From NCBI GenBank assembly GCA_024233935.1, contig JACKOY010000004.1, positions 62,001-126,000 of the forward strand: a stretch of 64,000 bases of DNA, written 5' to 3'. The stretch comes from Spirochaetales bacterium. Its GTDB lineage: Bacteria > Spirochaetota > Leptospiria > Leptospirales > Leptonemataceae. The notes beneath the pieces are model-generated. The model searched no databases. It was given only the letters and a program-made list of their open reading frames with translations, and was not told where the DNA came from. This document shows, piece after piece, positions 7,827 to 17,000 of this stretch; within the stretch, counting starts at the first letter, position 1, and each line of letters opens with the position of its first letter. Both the position numbers and the translations under genes were made by a program.

Positions 7827-8685
7827 AATCCCGTTTGCTGATCTGGCTTTTCTTTACGCGCCGCAGATTGTACTCGCGATGCTGCTGGCGGTCGGCTGCG
7901 CGGTTCTCGGCGTGCTTGCGCAGGTGCGACAACTGGCGGTCGTTTCCCTGACCATCACTCAGGCGTGTACCGCCGGTTCGGCTATCGCACTGGCCTTTGC
8001 CTGGCAGCATGATCTTTCGGCTATCGTTCTTGCAGTTGCGATGGCGTTGCCGGTGCACTTCCTATCCCGACGCCAGAACACAGGAGCGGTGCTTGTGATC
8101 GCCTTCGTTATTTACGCAGCGCTGGCCGAGCTTCTCGTGGGGATGTTCGGGCTGCCGGATCACGTCGTACGATCTTACTTTGGAGACGTGCTGCTCACAA
8201 CCCCCGATCTGTTCTTGTTGGTCGTGATTACTCTGGCCGCTCTCCTGCTTCTGGCCCTCCTGTTCCGCAAAGCGATCATTCTATGGCTTATAGACTCCGA
8301 CGAAGCACTCCTCGCCGGCGTGCGCGTCGCCTGGCTGGAGTTTGGCTTCTTTCTGGCCTTGAGTCTCGCGATCGCGATGGCCGGTCGTGTTCTGGGTGGT
8401 TTTCAGACGGCAGCTCAGGTGGTGATTCCGGGCTACATCGGGCTGCGCGCGCTGCGTTCTCTCCGTGCGGCGCTGATCTTCGCCGGTATCTTTGCGGCGC
8501 TTGCCACGGGATGCGGCTTTCTTGCTTCTCTGGTCAGTGTTCCGACCGCGTCGGGAACGCTATACATTTCGACTTCCAGCACGATCATACTGACACTCGG
8601 ACTGGGGCTGTTTTTGGTATGGATGGGGATGAAAGGGCTCGGGCGGGCAGGTTGTTCAGGCGCGAAAGCCGGGAGTCCATCGTGA
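7816..8685 (+). CDS. znuB: Zinc-type ABC transporter permease (ZnuB-like)
   Basis: The ATG at 7816 lies 11 bp inside znuC and gives a 289-residue membrane protein with about eight hydrophobic helices. The family pattern of ABC-3 permeases is clear: an N-terminal helix AMLLAVGCAVLGVLAQVRQLA, the GSAIALAF region, LFRKAIILWLIDSDEALLAGV in the cytoplasmic loop, then GGFQTAAQVVIPGYIGLRAL and the C-terminal ILTLGLGLFLVWM. It forms the inner-membrane pore with ZnuC. The upstream part of the open frame (from 7570) is antisense-like to znuC and is not coding. A hairpin overlaps its stop codon. Confidence 0.83.
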   Translation: MPAEIPFADLAFLYAPQIVLAMLLAVGCAVLGVLAQVRQLAVVSLTITQACTAGSAIALAFAWQHDLSAIVLAVAMALPVHFLSRRQNTGAVLVIAFVIYAALAELLVGMFGLPDHVVRSYFGDVLLTTPDLFLLVVITLAALLLLALLFRKAIILWLIDSDEALLAGVRVAWLEFGFFLALSLAIAMAGRVLGGFQTAAQVVIPGYIGLRALRSLRAALIFAGIFAALATGCGFLASLVSVPTASGTLYISTSSTIILTLGLGLFLVWMGMKGLGRAGCSGAKAGSPS

Positions 8686-8699
8686 CTCCCGGTTCTCAA
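8669..8699 (+). terminator. Hairpin at the end of the zinc operon
   Basis: CCGGGAGTC - CATCGT - GACTCCCGG is a perfect 9-bp stem with a 6-nt loop that contains the znuB stop codon. It is followed only by TTCTCAACTTT, a weak T tract, so it may be a terminator or an mRNA 3'-end stabiliser. Confidence 0.5.
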
Positions 8700-8793
8700 C
8701 TTTCGTGGGAACAATTCGGCTACACTTTCGAAGCGCCCCTGTTCGGGTGGCTCGCGCGAAATGGCGCAAAAGTGGGTTTCGCGGCAAGTCCTG

Positions 8794-8867
8794 TGCGCCC
8801 AGAAGGATTCGAACCTCCGACCTCTTGATTCGTAGTCAAGCGCTCTATCCAACTGAGCTATGGGCGC
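8794..8867 (-). tRNA. tRNA-Arg (anticodon ACG)
   Basis: A 74-nt cloverleaf: acceptor strand GCGCCCA pairs with TGGGCGC plus discriminator A; D arm AGCTCAGTTGGATAGAGC; anticodon loop CTACGAA with anticodon ACG (wobble A expected to become inosine); T arm GGAGGTTCGAATCCTTC. The 3' CCA is not encoded, as the next bases are CAG. It decodes CGU/CGC/CGA arginine codons. Confidence 0.95.
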
Positions 8868-8876
8868 AGAGCGATC

Positions 8877-8905
8877 AGCAAATTGACGTGGGGCCCTGGT
8901 GTCAA
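8877..8905 (-). promoter_or_regulatory. Promoter of tRNA-Arg
   Basis: On the reverse strand TTGACA (8905-8900) is followed after exactly 17 bp by TTTGCT (8882-8877), ending 9 nt before the tRNA 5' end. The -35 is perfect and the -10 weak; the geometry fits a sigma-70 promoter. Confidence 0.6.
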
Positions 8906-9012
8906 CCACGATGGCCGGGCTGAGACGGCCGGCAAAGCCGCGCCCCGCTATCGTTCGAGCAGGGCAGCAAAAAATTGCGCAACAGGGAAAGAAACCGCGA
9001 CCTTCGGTTTGT

Positions 9013-9525
9013 ATGGACCATTATCGCTGGAATGCTTCGGCTTCAAGACCCGCAAAACCCGCCTGCACCTTTTTGGTTCCCCGGGAGCTGGAACCTTTCC
9101 TGAGGCGTCGCCGGGACGATCACCGCTGGGTCATCGTCTACCTCACATATCTGCTCGGTCGGTCGGGCGCCTATCACTCTCAGGGTCGCCTGCCGATCGT
9201 TCAGAATGTGACCCGAAAATATCAGGCCGACGATCCCTCTCTGCAGCGCTGGCACGTGCGTGTTCCAGCGGAACTCTGGACCCAGTTGCGCTGCCTGGCG
9301 GGAGCCTGCGGGGTCACCATGTCGCACATGTTCGTGATCCTGATTCGCCTGGACAAAGAAGACCAGGAAAAACCGGTACCGAGCGTCGGAGCATCGTCGT
9401 TTGGGTATGGCCTTCGGGCCGTTTTTTGCGAGGCGATCTACGTGGCGACCGGCGAGACCCGTCGCAGCGTGCGTTTTGCGGTTTGCGCGGATCCCCCCGA
9501 GCGCCTGCGGCAAATCCTGAGCTGA
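9013..9525 (+). CDS. DUF1564 family protein (copy 1)
   Basis: A protein of 170 residues from the ATG at 9013; the frame is open back to 8899, but no start has a clear ribosome binding site, so the 5' end is uncertain. It shows the DUF1564 pattern: a CTFLVPRELEPFLRRR start, VYLTYLLGRSGAY, GRLPIVQNVTRKYQADDPSL and a C-terminal GACGVTMSHMFVILIRLD segment. It aligns along its length with the second copy at 60240. DUF1564 is expanded in Leptospira and of unknown function; its short basic alpha/beta make-up has led to the idea that it binds DNA, but I know of no proof. Being flanked by a tRNA and ssrA is consistent with an accessory gene. Confidence 0.72.
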   Translation: MDHYRWNASASRPAKPACTFLVPRELEPFLRRRRDDHRWVIVYLTYLLGRSGAYHSQGRLPIVQNVTRKYQADDPSLQRWHVRVPAELWTQLRCLAGACGVTMSHMFVILIRLDKEDQEKPVPSVGASSFGYGLRAVFCEAIYVATGETRRSVRFAVCADPPERLRQILS

Positions 9526-9564
9526 AGACCCGGCCTTCGGGCTAAAAAATTCGCCCAAAAACGC

Positions 9565-9593
9565 TTGCCGGGCGTCTAAAAAACCGATAGCAT
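9565..9593 (+). promoter_or_regulatory. ssrA promoter
   Basis: TTGCCG (9565-9570) and TAGCAT (9588-9593) are separated by 17 bp, and the predicted start falls at about 9600, a few bases before the mature tmRNA 5' end. Sequence and spacing suit a sigma-70 promoter. Confidence 0.6.
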
Positions 9594-9606
9594 ACGCGTA
9601 AGAAAA

Positions 9607-9950
9607 GGGGACGAAATGGCTTCGACTGCTGTGGCATCGAAGGCAGAATTGCATGCGGAGTTGAGGAACTCTCCAAAACCTCACCTTATAAGTGCCAACA
9701 ACGAAATGGCTCTGGCAGCTTAATTAAGCAACCAGCGCTCACCATCGGCCTGCCCTTGGGCTGGTGAATGAGTGTCATAAATCGAGGGACGCTTCGGGCT
9801 GTCGCGGATCGCAGACCGACTAAGACTTAGATTCGCAAGGCAACGTCTGGCCGGTCGGCGGGCAGGGCGTTGTCTAATAAACTGCCGACTAAGCATGTAG
9901 AGGTTCTATCTTCGCACCGTAGGACGCGGGTTCGACTCCCGCCGTCTCCA
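9607..9950 (+). ncRNA. ssrA: tmRNA (transfer-messenger RNA)
   Basis: The 5' end GGGGACGAAATGGCTTCGAC and the 3' end GGTTCGACTCCCGCCGTCTCC-A are the paired ends of the alanyl-tRNA-like domain; GGGGAC pairs with GTCTCC with one G-U. The discriminator A is encoded but CCA is not, as for the nearby tRNA-Arg. The tag reading frame at 9694-9720 encodes ANNEMALAA, followed by TAA and TTAA stops. tmRNA with SmpB rescues stalled ribosomes and tags the unfinished protein for ClpXP-type degradation through the C-terminal ALAA. The middle of the molecule has pseudoknot-like inverted repeats, which I did not fold. Length is 344 nt, within the usual range. Confidence 0.96.
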
Positions 9951-10069
9951 ATGTTACTCCTGCAACCGCTTCGGGTATGTCCGTTCGGGCGTCGGCTTTT
10001 TTGCATTGAGACAAATCGACCGATAGCGTTGCCGTCTTTGCTCGCAGTTTCCCGCAGTTTCCGCGCGTA

Positions 10070-10837
10070 TTAGATATAGCCGGCCAACCAGTAGGCCAAT
10101 AGCCCTGCGTACTCTTTGAGGGCCATTGTGGTTACGTTCAGTGCGCTTGCGGATGGAAAAAGGGCCTCCGGTCCTGCAAAAACATCGGCGCGGTAATAGT
10201 CTGTGGGCGCCGGGATAACACTGAGCCCTGCCTGCTCGAAGCAGGCCACGCTGCGGGGCATGTGGAAAGCCGAAGTGACCAAAAGCACGCGGGCCCAGTT
10301 CCGTTCTCTTGCAATCCGGGCAGTAAACTGGCTGTTTTCGGCGGTATTGCGCGACCTATCCTCGCTGATGATCTCGATGTCGCGTGGGAGACGCGACTCC
10401 AACCACTGCTTAAGTACGATCGCCTCCGGTTCACCCCGTTGCAAGAGTAAGCCGGACCCGCCCGATAGCACAATTCTCCGGGATTTTCCTGCCCGCAGAA
10501 AATCCATGCCCGTCAATAACCGATCAACCGCCGCATTGAATTCGGGCGTCTCCCCGCCTATCAGGGGGTTTACCGCGCCTCCCAGAATGACAACCGCATC
10601 TACCTGCGGAGCCTCACTCACTCTCAGGCGCGCGTATCGGTCCTCCAGCATTCCTATCAGGGCCCCGGAAACAAGGTCGGTGCAGCACAAGTAGAAACCC
10701 AGCCAGCAGCTCAGAAGCAGGGCGCGCCATTTCTTGCGCGGACGAAACACAAACGTCAGAAGAGCCAGAATTAGAAAAGCCGGCAGTGGAAAGACCAGCG
10801 CCGGTATTAGCTTGGAAAGCCCAAAGAACCAGTTCAT
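10070..10837 (-). CDS. DUF218/YdcF-SanA-ElyC family membrane protein
   Basis: A 255-residue protein with two N-terminal membrane helices (LIPALVFPLPAFLILALLTF and ALLLSCWLGFYLCC) and a periplasmic DUF218 domain: DAVVILGGAVNP, RLLTGMDFLRAGKSRRIVLSGGSG, SRNTAENSQFTARI and VLLVTSAFHMPRSVACFEQAG. The N-terminal helix pair and overall length match the E. coli ElyC subtype, linked to peptidoglycan precursor lipid metabolism. The ATG overlaps the stop of the upstream hydrolase gene (ATGA), so the two genes are coupled. The biochemical reaction of the family is not established. Confidence 0.82.
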   Translation of the reverse strand: MNWFFGLSKLIPALVFPLPAFLILALLTFVFRPRKKWRALLLSCWLGFYLCCTDLVSGALIGMLEDRYARLRVSEAPQVDAVVILGGAVNPLIGGETPEFNAAVDRLLTGMDFLRAGKSRRIVLSGGSGLLLQRGEPEAIVLKQWLESRLPRDIEIISEDRSRNTAENSQFTARIARERNWARVLLVTSAFHMPRSVACFEQAGLSVIPAPTDYYRADVFAGPEALFPSASALNVTTMALKEYAGLLAYWLAGYI

Positions 10838-11685
10838 TCTTGTTCCGCAACCCAGGCGGCGATTCGGGCCGCCGTTTCCAAAGGCTGCTCCATTGGAAAG
10901 AAGTGGGTGCCTTCGTCCAGCGTGAAGTCTTGCGAATCAGGATGGCCGCGAACCAGGCGTCGGGCCGAAGCTGCCGGACATACAAAAGACTTTGCCGGTC
11001 GCAGAATCAACATGGGATTTTGCAGTCGTCTGTAAAAGGACCAGTGTCCGTGGCGCAGGGCCTCGAAGATCCGCGCCTCGAGTTCGGGCGGCAGGCTGAG
11101 TTCCAGTTCATTGTTCCCGGTCTGACGCAGGCCGGCTTCCAAATAACCCGTCAGGCTTTCGGCGTGCCAGCGGCGAAACCCCGGAATCAGCCGATAGCTG
11201 CGCTCGACCAGGGCACGACTGGAAAAGCGCCCGCGCCGCGCCCGCGCAATGCGTGCCATACGGTTTGGCAGCAGGGCGGACACACGCGCCAGGGCGGGCG
11301 TAAGCACTGTTGGATCCATCAGGACCAACGGAATGCGATCGCGTTCTCGAATGGCGGCCGACAGAAGAACCGAAGCGCCGCCCAGAGAATGTCCGATGGG
11401 CACGGTCGGTTCCGACAGAGAATCCAAAAACAGACGCGCCTGATCCCGAAACAGGAACCAGTCCGGAATCTCCTGCGGTTGCTCCGATCCGCCGTGACCT
11501 GAAAAATCCAGAGCGTGCACGTGGAAACCCCGGCGAACCAGGTCCTCAATCAAAGGGCGGTAGGTGAGTGCGTTGAAGCCGGTCGCATGGAAAAGGGCAA
11601 AGCTCCGCCCGAGCCCCGATCCTCGAGCCTTCCAATGGTACGTGCGAAGCCGTCGCCCGCGAAATCGGAGGGAACCGGTAACCAT
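10834..11685 (-). CDS. Alpha/beta hydrolase
   Basis: A 283-residue protein from ATG 11685; a TTG at 11718 would add 11 residues. It has the alpha/beta hydrolase fold: the oxyanion strand FALFHATGFNA, the HALDFSGHGGSEQP strand, the nucleophile elbow GHSLGG (Ser near residue 110), a late acid region and the catalytic His in DEGTHFFPMEQP. The lid region is Arg-rich. Substrates of such small esterases or lipases cannot be told from sequence. It forms a two-gene operon with the DUF218 protein, with a 4-bp overlap. Confidence 0.82.
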   Translation of the reverse strand: MVTGSLRFRGRRLRTYHWKARGSGLGRSFALFHATGFNALTYRPLIEDLVRRGFHVHALDFSGHGGSEQPQEIPDWFLFRDQARLFLDSLSEPTVPIGHSLGGASVLLSAAIRERDRIPLVLMDPTVLTPALARVSALLPNRMARIARARRGRFSSRALVERSYRLIPGFRRWHAESLTGYLEAGLRQTGNNELELSLPPELEARIFEALRHGHWSFYRRLQNPMLILRPAKSFVCPAASARRLVRGHPDSQDFTLDEGTHFFPMEQPLETAARIAAWVAEQE

Positions 11686-11903
11686 GTCCGCCAGACTCCA
11701 GTCCGGCAGCAAAAACAACCAGCTTTTGCTGTATCTCTACGCGTGGCTGTGCACGGCATGCCTATAAATTAAGCAGATCCCGGAAGGTCAATTGGTGGTG
11801 CTCTAAATGCGTGCATCCTGAGTAAAAAAAGGCTTCCGGGCTGGCGGCGCGCCATATACTTTGTGCAGAAGATGGACACTCTGATGGCAAACCGAGCCGT
11901 ACG

Positions 11904-14000
11904 ATGAGCGACGCGATTACCAAAGACCAGGCCCTGGGCTTCATCAGCGAAATCACGCATGCGATGAATCAGCACGATGAGCCCGAAGGCGTGCTTGATC
12001 AGATTCTGGCTGCGTGCATTGAGCTGGCCGGGGCCGAATCGGGTAGCATCATGCTTTTGGAACCGGCCGGAGAGTACCTTCAGGTGCGGGCCAGCCAGGG
12101 GCTGAGTGCAGACGCGGCCTCCATTCGTCTGCGTCCCGGGGAGGGTGTCACCGGTTGGGTCGCGAAGCAGGGAAGGGCGCGGCTCGTAAACGATGCGCGT
12201 TCGGAAGCAGACTATATTCGGGTCAAGGAAGGCCTGCTGTCTGAGCTGGCCGTTCCTATGCTGGTCAAGGAGTCGGTGATCGGGGTTATCTCGGTCGATT
12301 CCAGTAGAGCCGGCGCCTTCTCGACCCAGCACCAGGAGTTCCTGGGCATCATGGCCAACCTGGCCGCCCGGATTTTTGTCAACCTGAGTGACAATCGTCT
12401 CTTAAAGGTCCGCGATCGATTCCACCGCGTCATGATTGAAATCAGTCGGGTGGTCAGTGCGTCTCTACGCCTCGAAGACGTCTTTCGTGAGATTATGGCC
12501 ATCACGGAAAAGGCCTTTCGCCTGCATCGCAGCATGTTATTGCTTTACGATCGAACGGAAGACCTCTTGAAGATTGAAGTCGGCGTTGCTCTTGATCCGC
12601 GCGAGTCCACCAAGGTTCGCTACGCGCCGGGAGAAGGCGTTACCGGACAGGTCTTTCTGAACAAGAAGCCGGTTTTTATCAAGAGTGTTCGCGACGAGCC
12701 GGACTTCCTGAATCGCCTCAATACCGTCGTGGAGTCCGATGACATGGGCTTCTTCTGTTGCCCTATCTTTTCGGGCAACGACGTGGTCGGTGTCTTTTCG
12801 ACTTTTACGCAACATCAAACCGGCGTTGAATCCGAAGCCCTGCTGGAGTTTCTGGAGATTATTGGGTCCTTTATTTCTCAGGCGATCACGATTCAGAAAC
12901 TCGTGCGTGACGAGACGCGCGTGGTCATGTTCGAGAATATCCAGCTCAAGCAGGAGTTGAGCGGTCGTTATCAGTTTGGAAGTCTCATCGGCCGGGCGCC
13001 GGGAATGATCCGTCTTCTGGACAAGGTGCGCATCATTGCTGACTCGCGTGCTTCCATTTTGCTTACCGGGGAATCAGGTACGGGCAAAGAACTGATCGCC
13101 TCGGCCATTCATTATAATAGTCCGCGCCGCGACGGTCCGTTTGTGAAGATCAACTGCGCTGCGATTCCCGAGAATCTACTGGAGAGTGAATTGTTCGGCC
13201 ACAAGCGAGGCTCCTTTACCGGTGCCGTTGCCGACAAGAAGGGCAAATTTCAGGCTGCCGATGGCGGAAGCATCTTCCTGGACGAAATCGGTGAATTGGA
13301 CCTGAATCTGCAGAGCAAACTTCTGCGTGTGCTCCAGGAACGGGAGATTGAACCCATTGGGGGTCGTCCACGATCGGTGGATATCCGTGTGATAGCGGCC
13401 ACAAATGCAGATCTGGAACAGGCCATTCGGGACCGACGCTTTCGACCTGATCTGTACTATCGGCTGAACGTGATTCATCTTCGTATTCCTCCGCTGCGCG
13501 AGCGGCGCGAGGACATCCTGCTTCTGATACAGCATTTCATCGAACGCTACAGCCGTGAGAACAGCAAAGCCATCCGGGGAATCGCACCCGAAGCCATCCA
13601 GATGCTGGAGAACTACGAATGGCCGGGAAATGTGCGGCAGCTCGAAAACGTTATTGAGCGAGCGGTGGTGCTCACTCAGCAGGATATACTTACTGCCGAA
13701 GACTTTCATGACGCCACGCTGCCTTTTCAGCGTATCCCGGAAGCGCCCGAGAACATTCCCGCGCGCGAGATTATGACGGCCGGCGAGACCGAATGGGGCG
13801 ACCGTCAGCTGCCGGCGGAAGAACAACTCGATGAACTTGATGGGCGCGTCTACCAGACAGTTATTTCGGAGGTCGAAAGGCGCCTGATCCTGATGGCCCT
13901 GAAGCGCTATCGTTACACAAAGACACGGGCCGCGCGCTTTTTGGGCATCAATCGGAACACCCTCGATAAAAAAATCCGTGAGCTGGAGATAGACTATTGA
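11904..14000 (+). CDS. Sigma-54-dependent activator with two GAF domains (NifA-like architecture)
   Basis: A 698-residue bacterial enhancer-binding protein. Two GAF sensor domains (about 15-170 and 185-335) precede a AAA+ domain (355-595) with Walker A GESGTGKE near residue 389, the sigma-54 contact loop GSFTGA near 436, Walker B SIFLDEIGEL near 455, and a sensor II region with NVRQLENVIERAV. The C-terminus is a Fis-type helix-turn-helix (TKTRAARFLGINRNTLDKKI). It opens sigma-54 promoters by ATP hydrolysis. The GAF domains may sense a small molecule or redox state; there is no receiver domain. The loop has Ser for the usual Ala of GAFTGA, a tolerated variant. Its targets are not visible in the window. 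Confidence 0.9.
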   Translation: MSDAITKDQALGFISEITHAMNQHDEPEGVLDQILAACIELAGAESGSIMLLEPAGEYLQVRASQGLSADAASIRLRPGEGVTGWVAKQGRARLVNDARSEADYIRVKEGLLSELAVPMLVKESVIGVISVDSSRAGAFSTQHQEFLGIMANLAARIFVNLSDNRLLKVRDRFHRVMIEISRVVSASLRLEDVFREIMAITEKAFRLHRSMLLLYDRTEDLLKIEVGVALDPRESTKVRYAPGEGVTGQVFLNKKPVFIKSVRDEPDFLNRLNTVVESDDMGFFCCPIFSGNDVVGVFSTFTQHQTGVESEALLEFLEIIGSFISQAITIQKLVRDETRVVMFENIQLKQELSGRYQFGSLIGRAPGMIRLLDKVRIIADSRASILLTGESGTGKELIASAIHYNSPRRDGPFVKINCAAIPENLLESELFGHKRGSFTGAVADKKGKFQAADGGSIFLDEIGELDLNLQSKLLRVLQEREIEPIGGRPRSVDIRVIAATNADLEQAIRDRRFRPDLYYRLNVIHLRIPPLRERREDILLLIQHFIERYSRENSKAIRGIAPEAIQMLENYEWPGNVRQLENVIERAVVLTQQDILTAEDFHDATLPFQRIPEAPENIPAREIMTAGETEWGDRQLPAEEQLDELDGRVYQTVISEVERRLILMALKRYRYTKTRAARFLGINRNTLDKKIRELEIDY

Positions 14001-17000
14001 ATTCGGAGCGGCCGCGGCGTGACCAATCGATAACCGTAAAAATGGGCTTCTTCTTTTAGTTCCCGTCTCAGGCTGAAGTGCGCCGCCACGAAACGGCGTG
14101 CGATGCCGGTGGCGGGGAGCTGGCGTGAATAGTACGAGCGCACGAAATAGGCGTGGCTCAGGCCCTGGGGGATGCGCATGGTGATCACACCGGGCGATTG
14201 CAACCGGTTCGCCAGAAGATCGAGCATCGCGTTGTACCGTGTGGGCTCGTTTTCCAGGGACTCCGCCAGCTGACTGGCGGAAAGAAACCAGGCCGGTGCG
14301 CTACGCGCACTGTCGGCGGCGCGGGCGAGGGCGGCCATGGACGCGCTGTCGGGGCTGACGCCGATGAAGAAATGAACCGGTGCCTGACCCCCGGAGCCCA
14401 GCGGTCCCAGAGAGAGGCGTTCCATCGCCTTGAGGCGCTCTAATCGCAGTCGTTCGGTTTCATCCGCCGGGCGAGAGTCCGCACCGCCTTCGGACAGGCC
14501 GACCGTGAACTCAGGTGGATATTCTTCGCCCGTGATAGCGGGGCTCGCGTCCGCGAAGACAAGCGGATTCATGATCTGGAAAAGGCGGTCGCCACGTTCC
14601 GGCATAATGGGCGCCATGCTGTGTATGCCACCGAACCAGAAATAGGTGATGTTGGCCGGGCTGATCCCGAAAATCGAGCGATAGGCGCGCGACAGCTCCC
14701 GAAAAAGCGCCGTTGTGGGTTCTCCCGCTCGGTCACGGCTCAGAAGCTCCTGCATGCTGCCGCGCAGGTAGCGTCCCGTAAAACGGAGCGGTTCTGCCAC
14801 CGTTGCCTCACCGCGAAAACTGAAGCGGTACGCTCGCTCGGCGGTATCCACAAGCGCGAAGAAGTCCTGATTCGCCGGAATTGCACGACGCAGCCGTCCG
14901 GCCAATTCTTCAAAGTCAGGAAGCGGCCCTCGATTGACGGAGTAGTTCAGCAAAGCCTGTTCCAGAAACGCAAGATTGAGCGCCTGCTCCATGAGAGATC
15001 GCTGCAGGCTGAGCTCTTTGAGTATTCGAATCAGTATGATCGCTTCGCCCAACGCAGTAGGAGCACGCCGCAACTCCTGCATGATCTTCTTGGGCGCATT
15101 GGACTGGCCCATAAAGTCAAGCATGCGAAGCAAGCTGCTCATGCCGGCGGTCGCGAGTTGTCGTCGCCAGCCCTCACCGCGTTCCCCCAGAGAAGGGTCG
15201 ACTCCCGTGGCAATCAGAATGGCGCCGAGTCGCGCCGTGCGCAAAGAACGATCCTGGGACGCGATCAGCTCGGGCTCCAGTTCCAATGCCGCCCGCAAAA
15301 ATTGGGTCGCGTTGTAGTAATCTTCGTTTTCCAGGTAGGCGGCTGTTGCACCGAGCGCAATGTCGAACGCCCGCTCAACGCTGAAGTCGCGCTCCTCCCG
15401 TCGTGTGAGTTGCTCCAGCAGCTGGGCCGTTTGAAGCTCCGGATCACTGCGCACAGAAGCGATCAAAAGCGCGTACACGAGGGCCCGTTCCAATTGACCG
15501 ATGCTGCCGTAGGCCGTGATCCCTTCAGAGATCGTGACATCGGCGATGTCGAGAACGTTGATCGCCTGACCTTTTTTGTGCCTCTCCCATTGCTGAAATA
15601 ACCGCTGGCGAAACTTCTGTACGGCAAGAGTGTCGCCCTCAATCAATCTTGCCCGAACGATGGCGTAGGCCGGCCATTCCTGCCGGTTCGCATGGTACAA
15701 CAACTGGAGCGCCGGGTTGGCTGGAACCGGGCGCGCCGGCAAAGAGCCGCCGGCACCCATCAAGAAAGCCGAGGCTTCCACTTCTTCCGGCAGGCCCGGC
15801 TCGGACGTTCCCAGGCGTGTGGAGCTCTGGCTGATGGCCCTGGCTTCCGCGAACAAATCATGCTGCAGAAGGTCGCGTGTGATACTGGTTGCGGAGCTGG
15901 ACCGCGCGATTTCGTCAAAGCTGCGCAGGAAGGACTCGCGAAAGCCTGGCTGCCCCTCTTCGCTCACACCAAAACGCGGCCGGTCCAGACGCGCTCGAAA
16001 TTCCAGCATGGCCGTGCGCCGAACGATCAGCTCCCGCTGGTCGGGAAACTGCAGGACGTAAGAATCAAGATAGTAGTTCGCCAATCCGCGGCGGCCCGAT
16101 TGAAGCAGCGTTTCAATGCCGCGGCGGTAGATTGTGGAGAGACGCGCCGGTTCTGCAGGTTGGGAGTTGGCCCGTATTAGATCATTCAGAGGTTCCACGG
16201 AATCGACGCCGTTCCGCAGACGCAGGCTCAGAAGGGCCAGCTCCAGATCGTTTTCGAAGCCGATGCGGGTTTCGGCCGGATGATTCCAGAGATACGAGGC
16301 TGCCAGCTGGTAGCTCTGTCGTGCGCTTTCGAGATCGTTCTGTTGCACAAGCCGGTCGCCCTGCACCTGCAATTGCCGGTGGAGTGTGACCAGCCGCGCC
16401 TCATTGGTCTGGCGGTCAAAGCCTGCGGAGCCGAACACGACGGCCCCGGTCGCGCTATAGGGATGCTGGCTGCGGGCCTCCAGCACGGCATCGAGCTGTT
16501 CCTGGTCCCGGGGCACAATCACGCTTCCGACTCCGGTTGTTCGCAGTACATCGAAGATCAGGCCGGCTCTCTGGAAGCTGATCGGCTGGCCGCGGCGCGA
16601 CGGCATAAGCACCACAACCGAAGCGCGGCGATCGGTTCCGACCCAGGATCGGGCGTTGAATCCCTGACGATCGGAGGCAGAGAAGATTGGCAAACTTTCT
16701 TCCGGGTAAACGATCGCCACGTCGCTGTCAAAGTTCGTGTCGTCGTAAGAGTAGCTCTGGCTCACGTCGCGCGCGTTCAGCGTGTGCAGCCCTTCTGTTT
16801 CGGGCAGCGGGTCGGTGCCCGTTATAAATCCGGCAAAACGCTCGCGAAGACGCGTGGCAAATAGCGGCGCGTTCAGTTCGGGCCGCAGTTCCGCCAGTAT
16901 CTGACGCGCGGGCAAAGCGGCCGTGTTTTCATCGAGAATGAGAAACAAATCGTCAACCGGCCGTTGCCCAACGCAGGCGCTGGCCACCTCCCGAAAGGCT

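Noticed and set aside
9043..9684. Reverse open frame of 213 residues overlapping DUF1564 and ssrA
   Set aside because: It is the shadow of the DUF1564 gene and runs into the tmRNA gene, which is certain.
9951..10069. Terminator for ssrA
   Set aside because: There is a T6 run after a GC-rich stretch, but I found no convincing stem.
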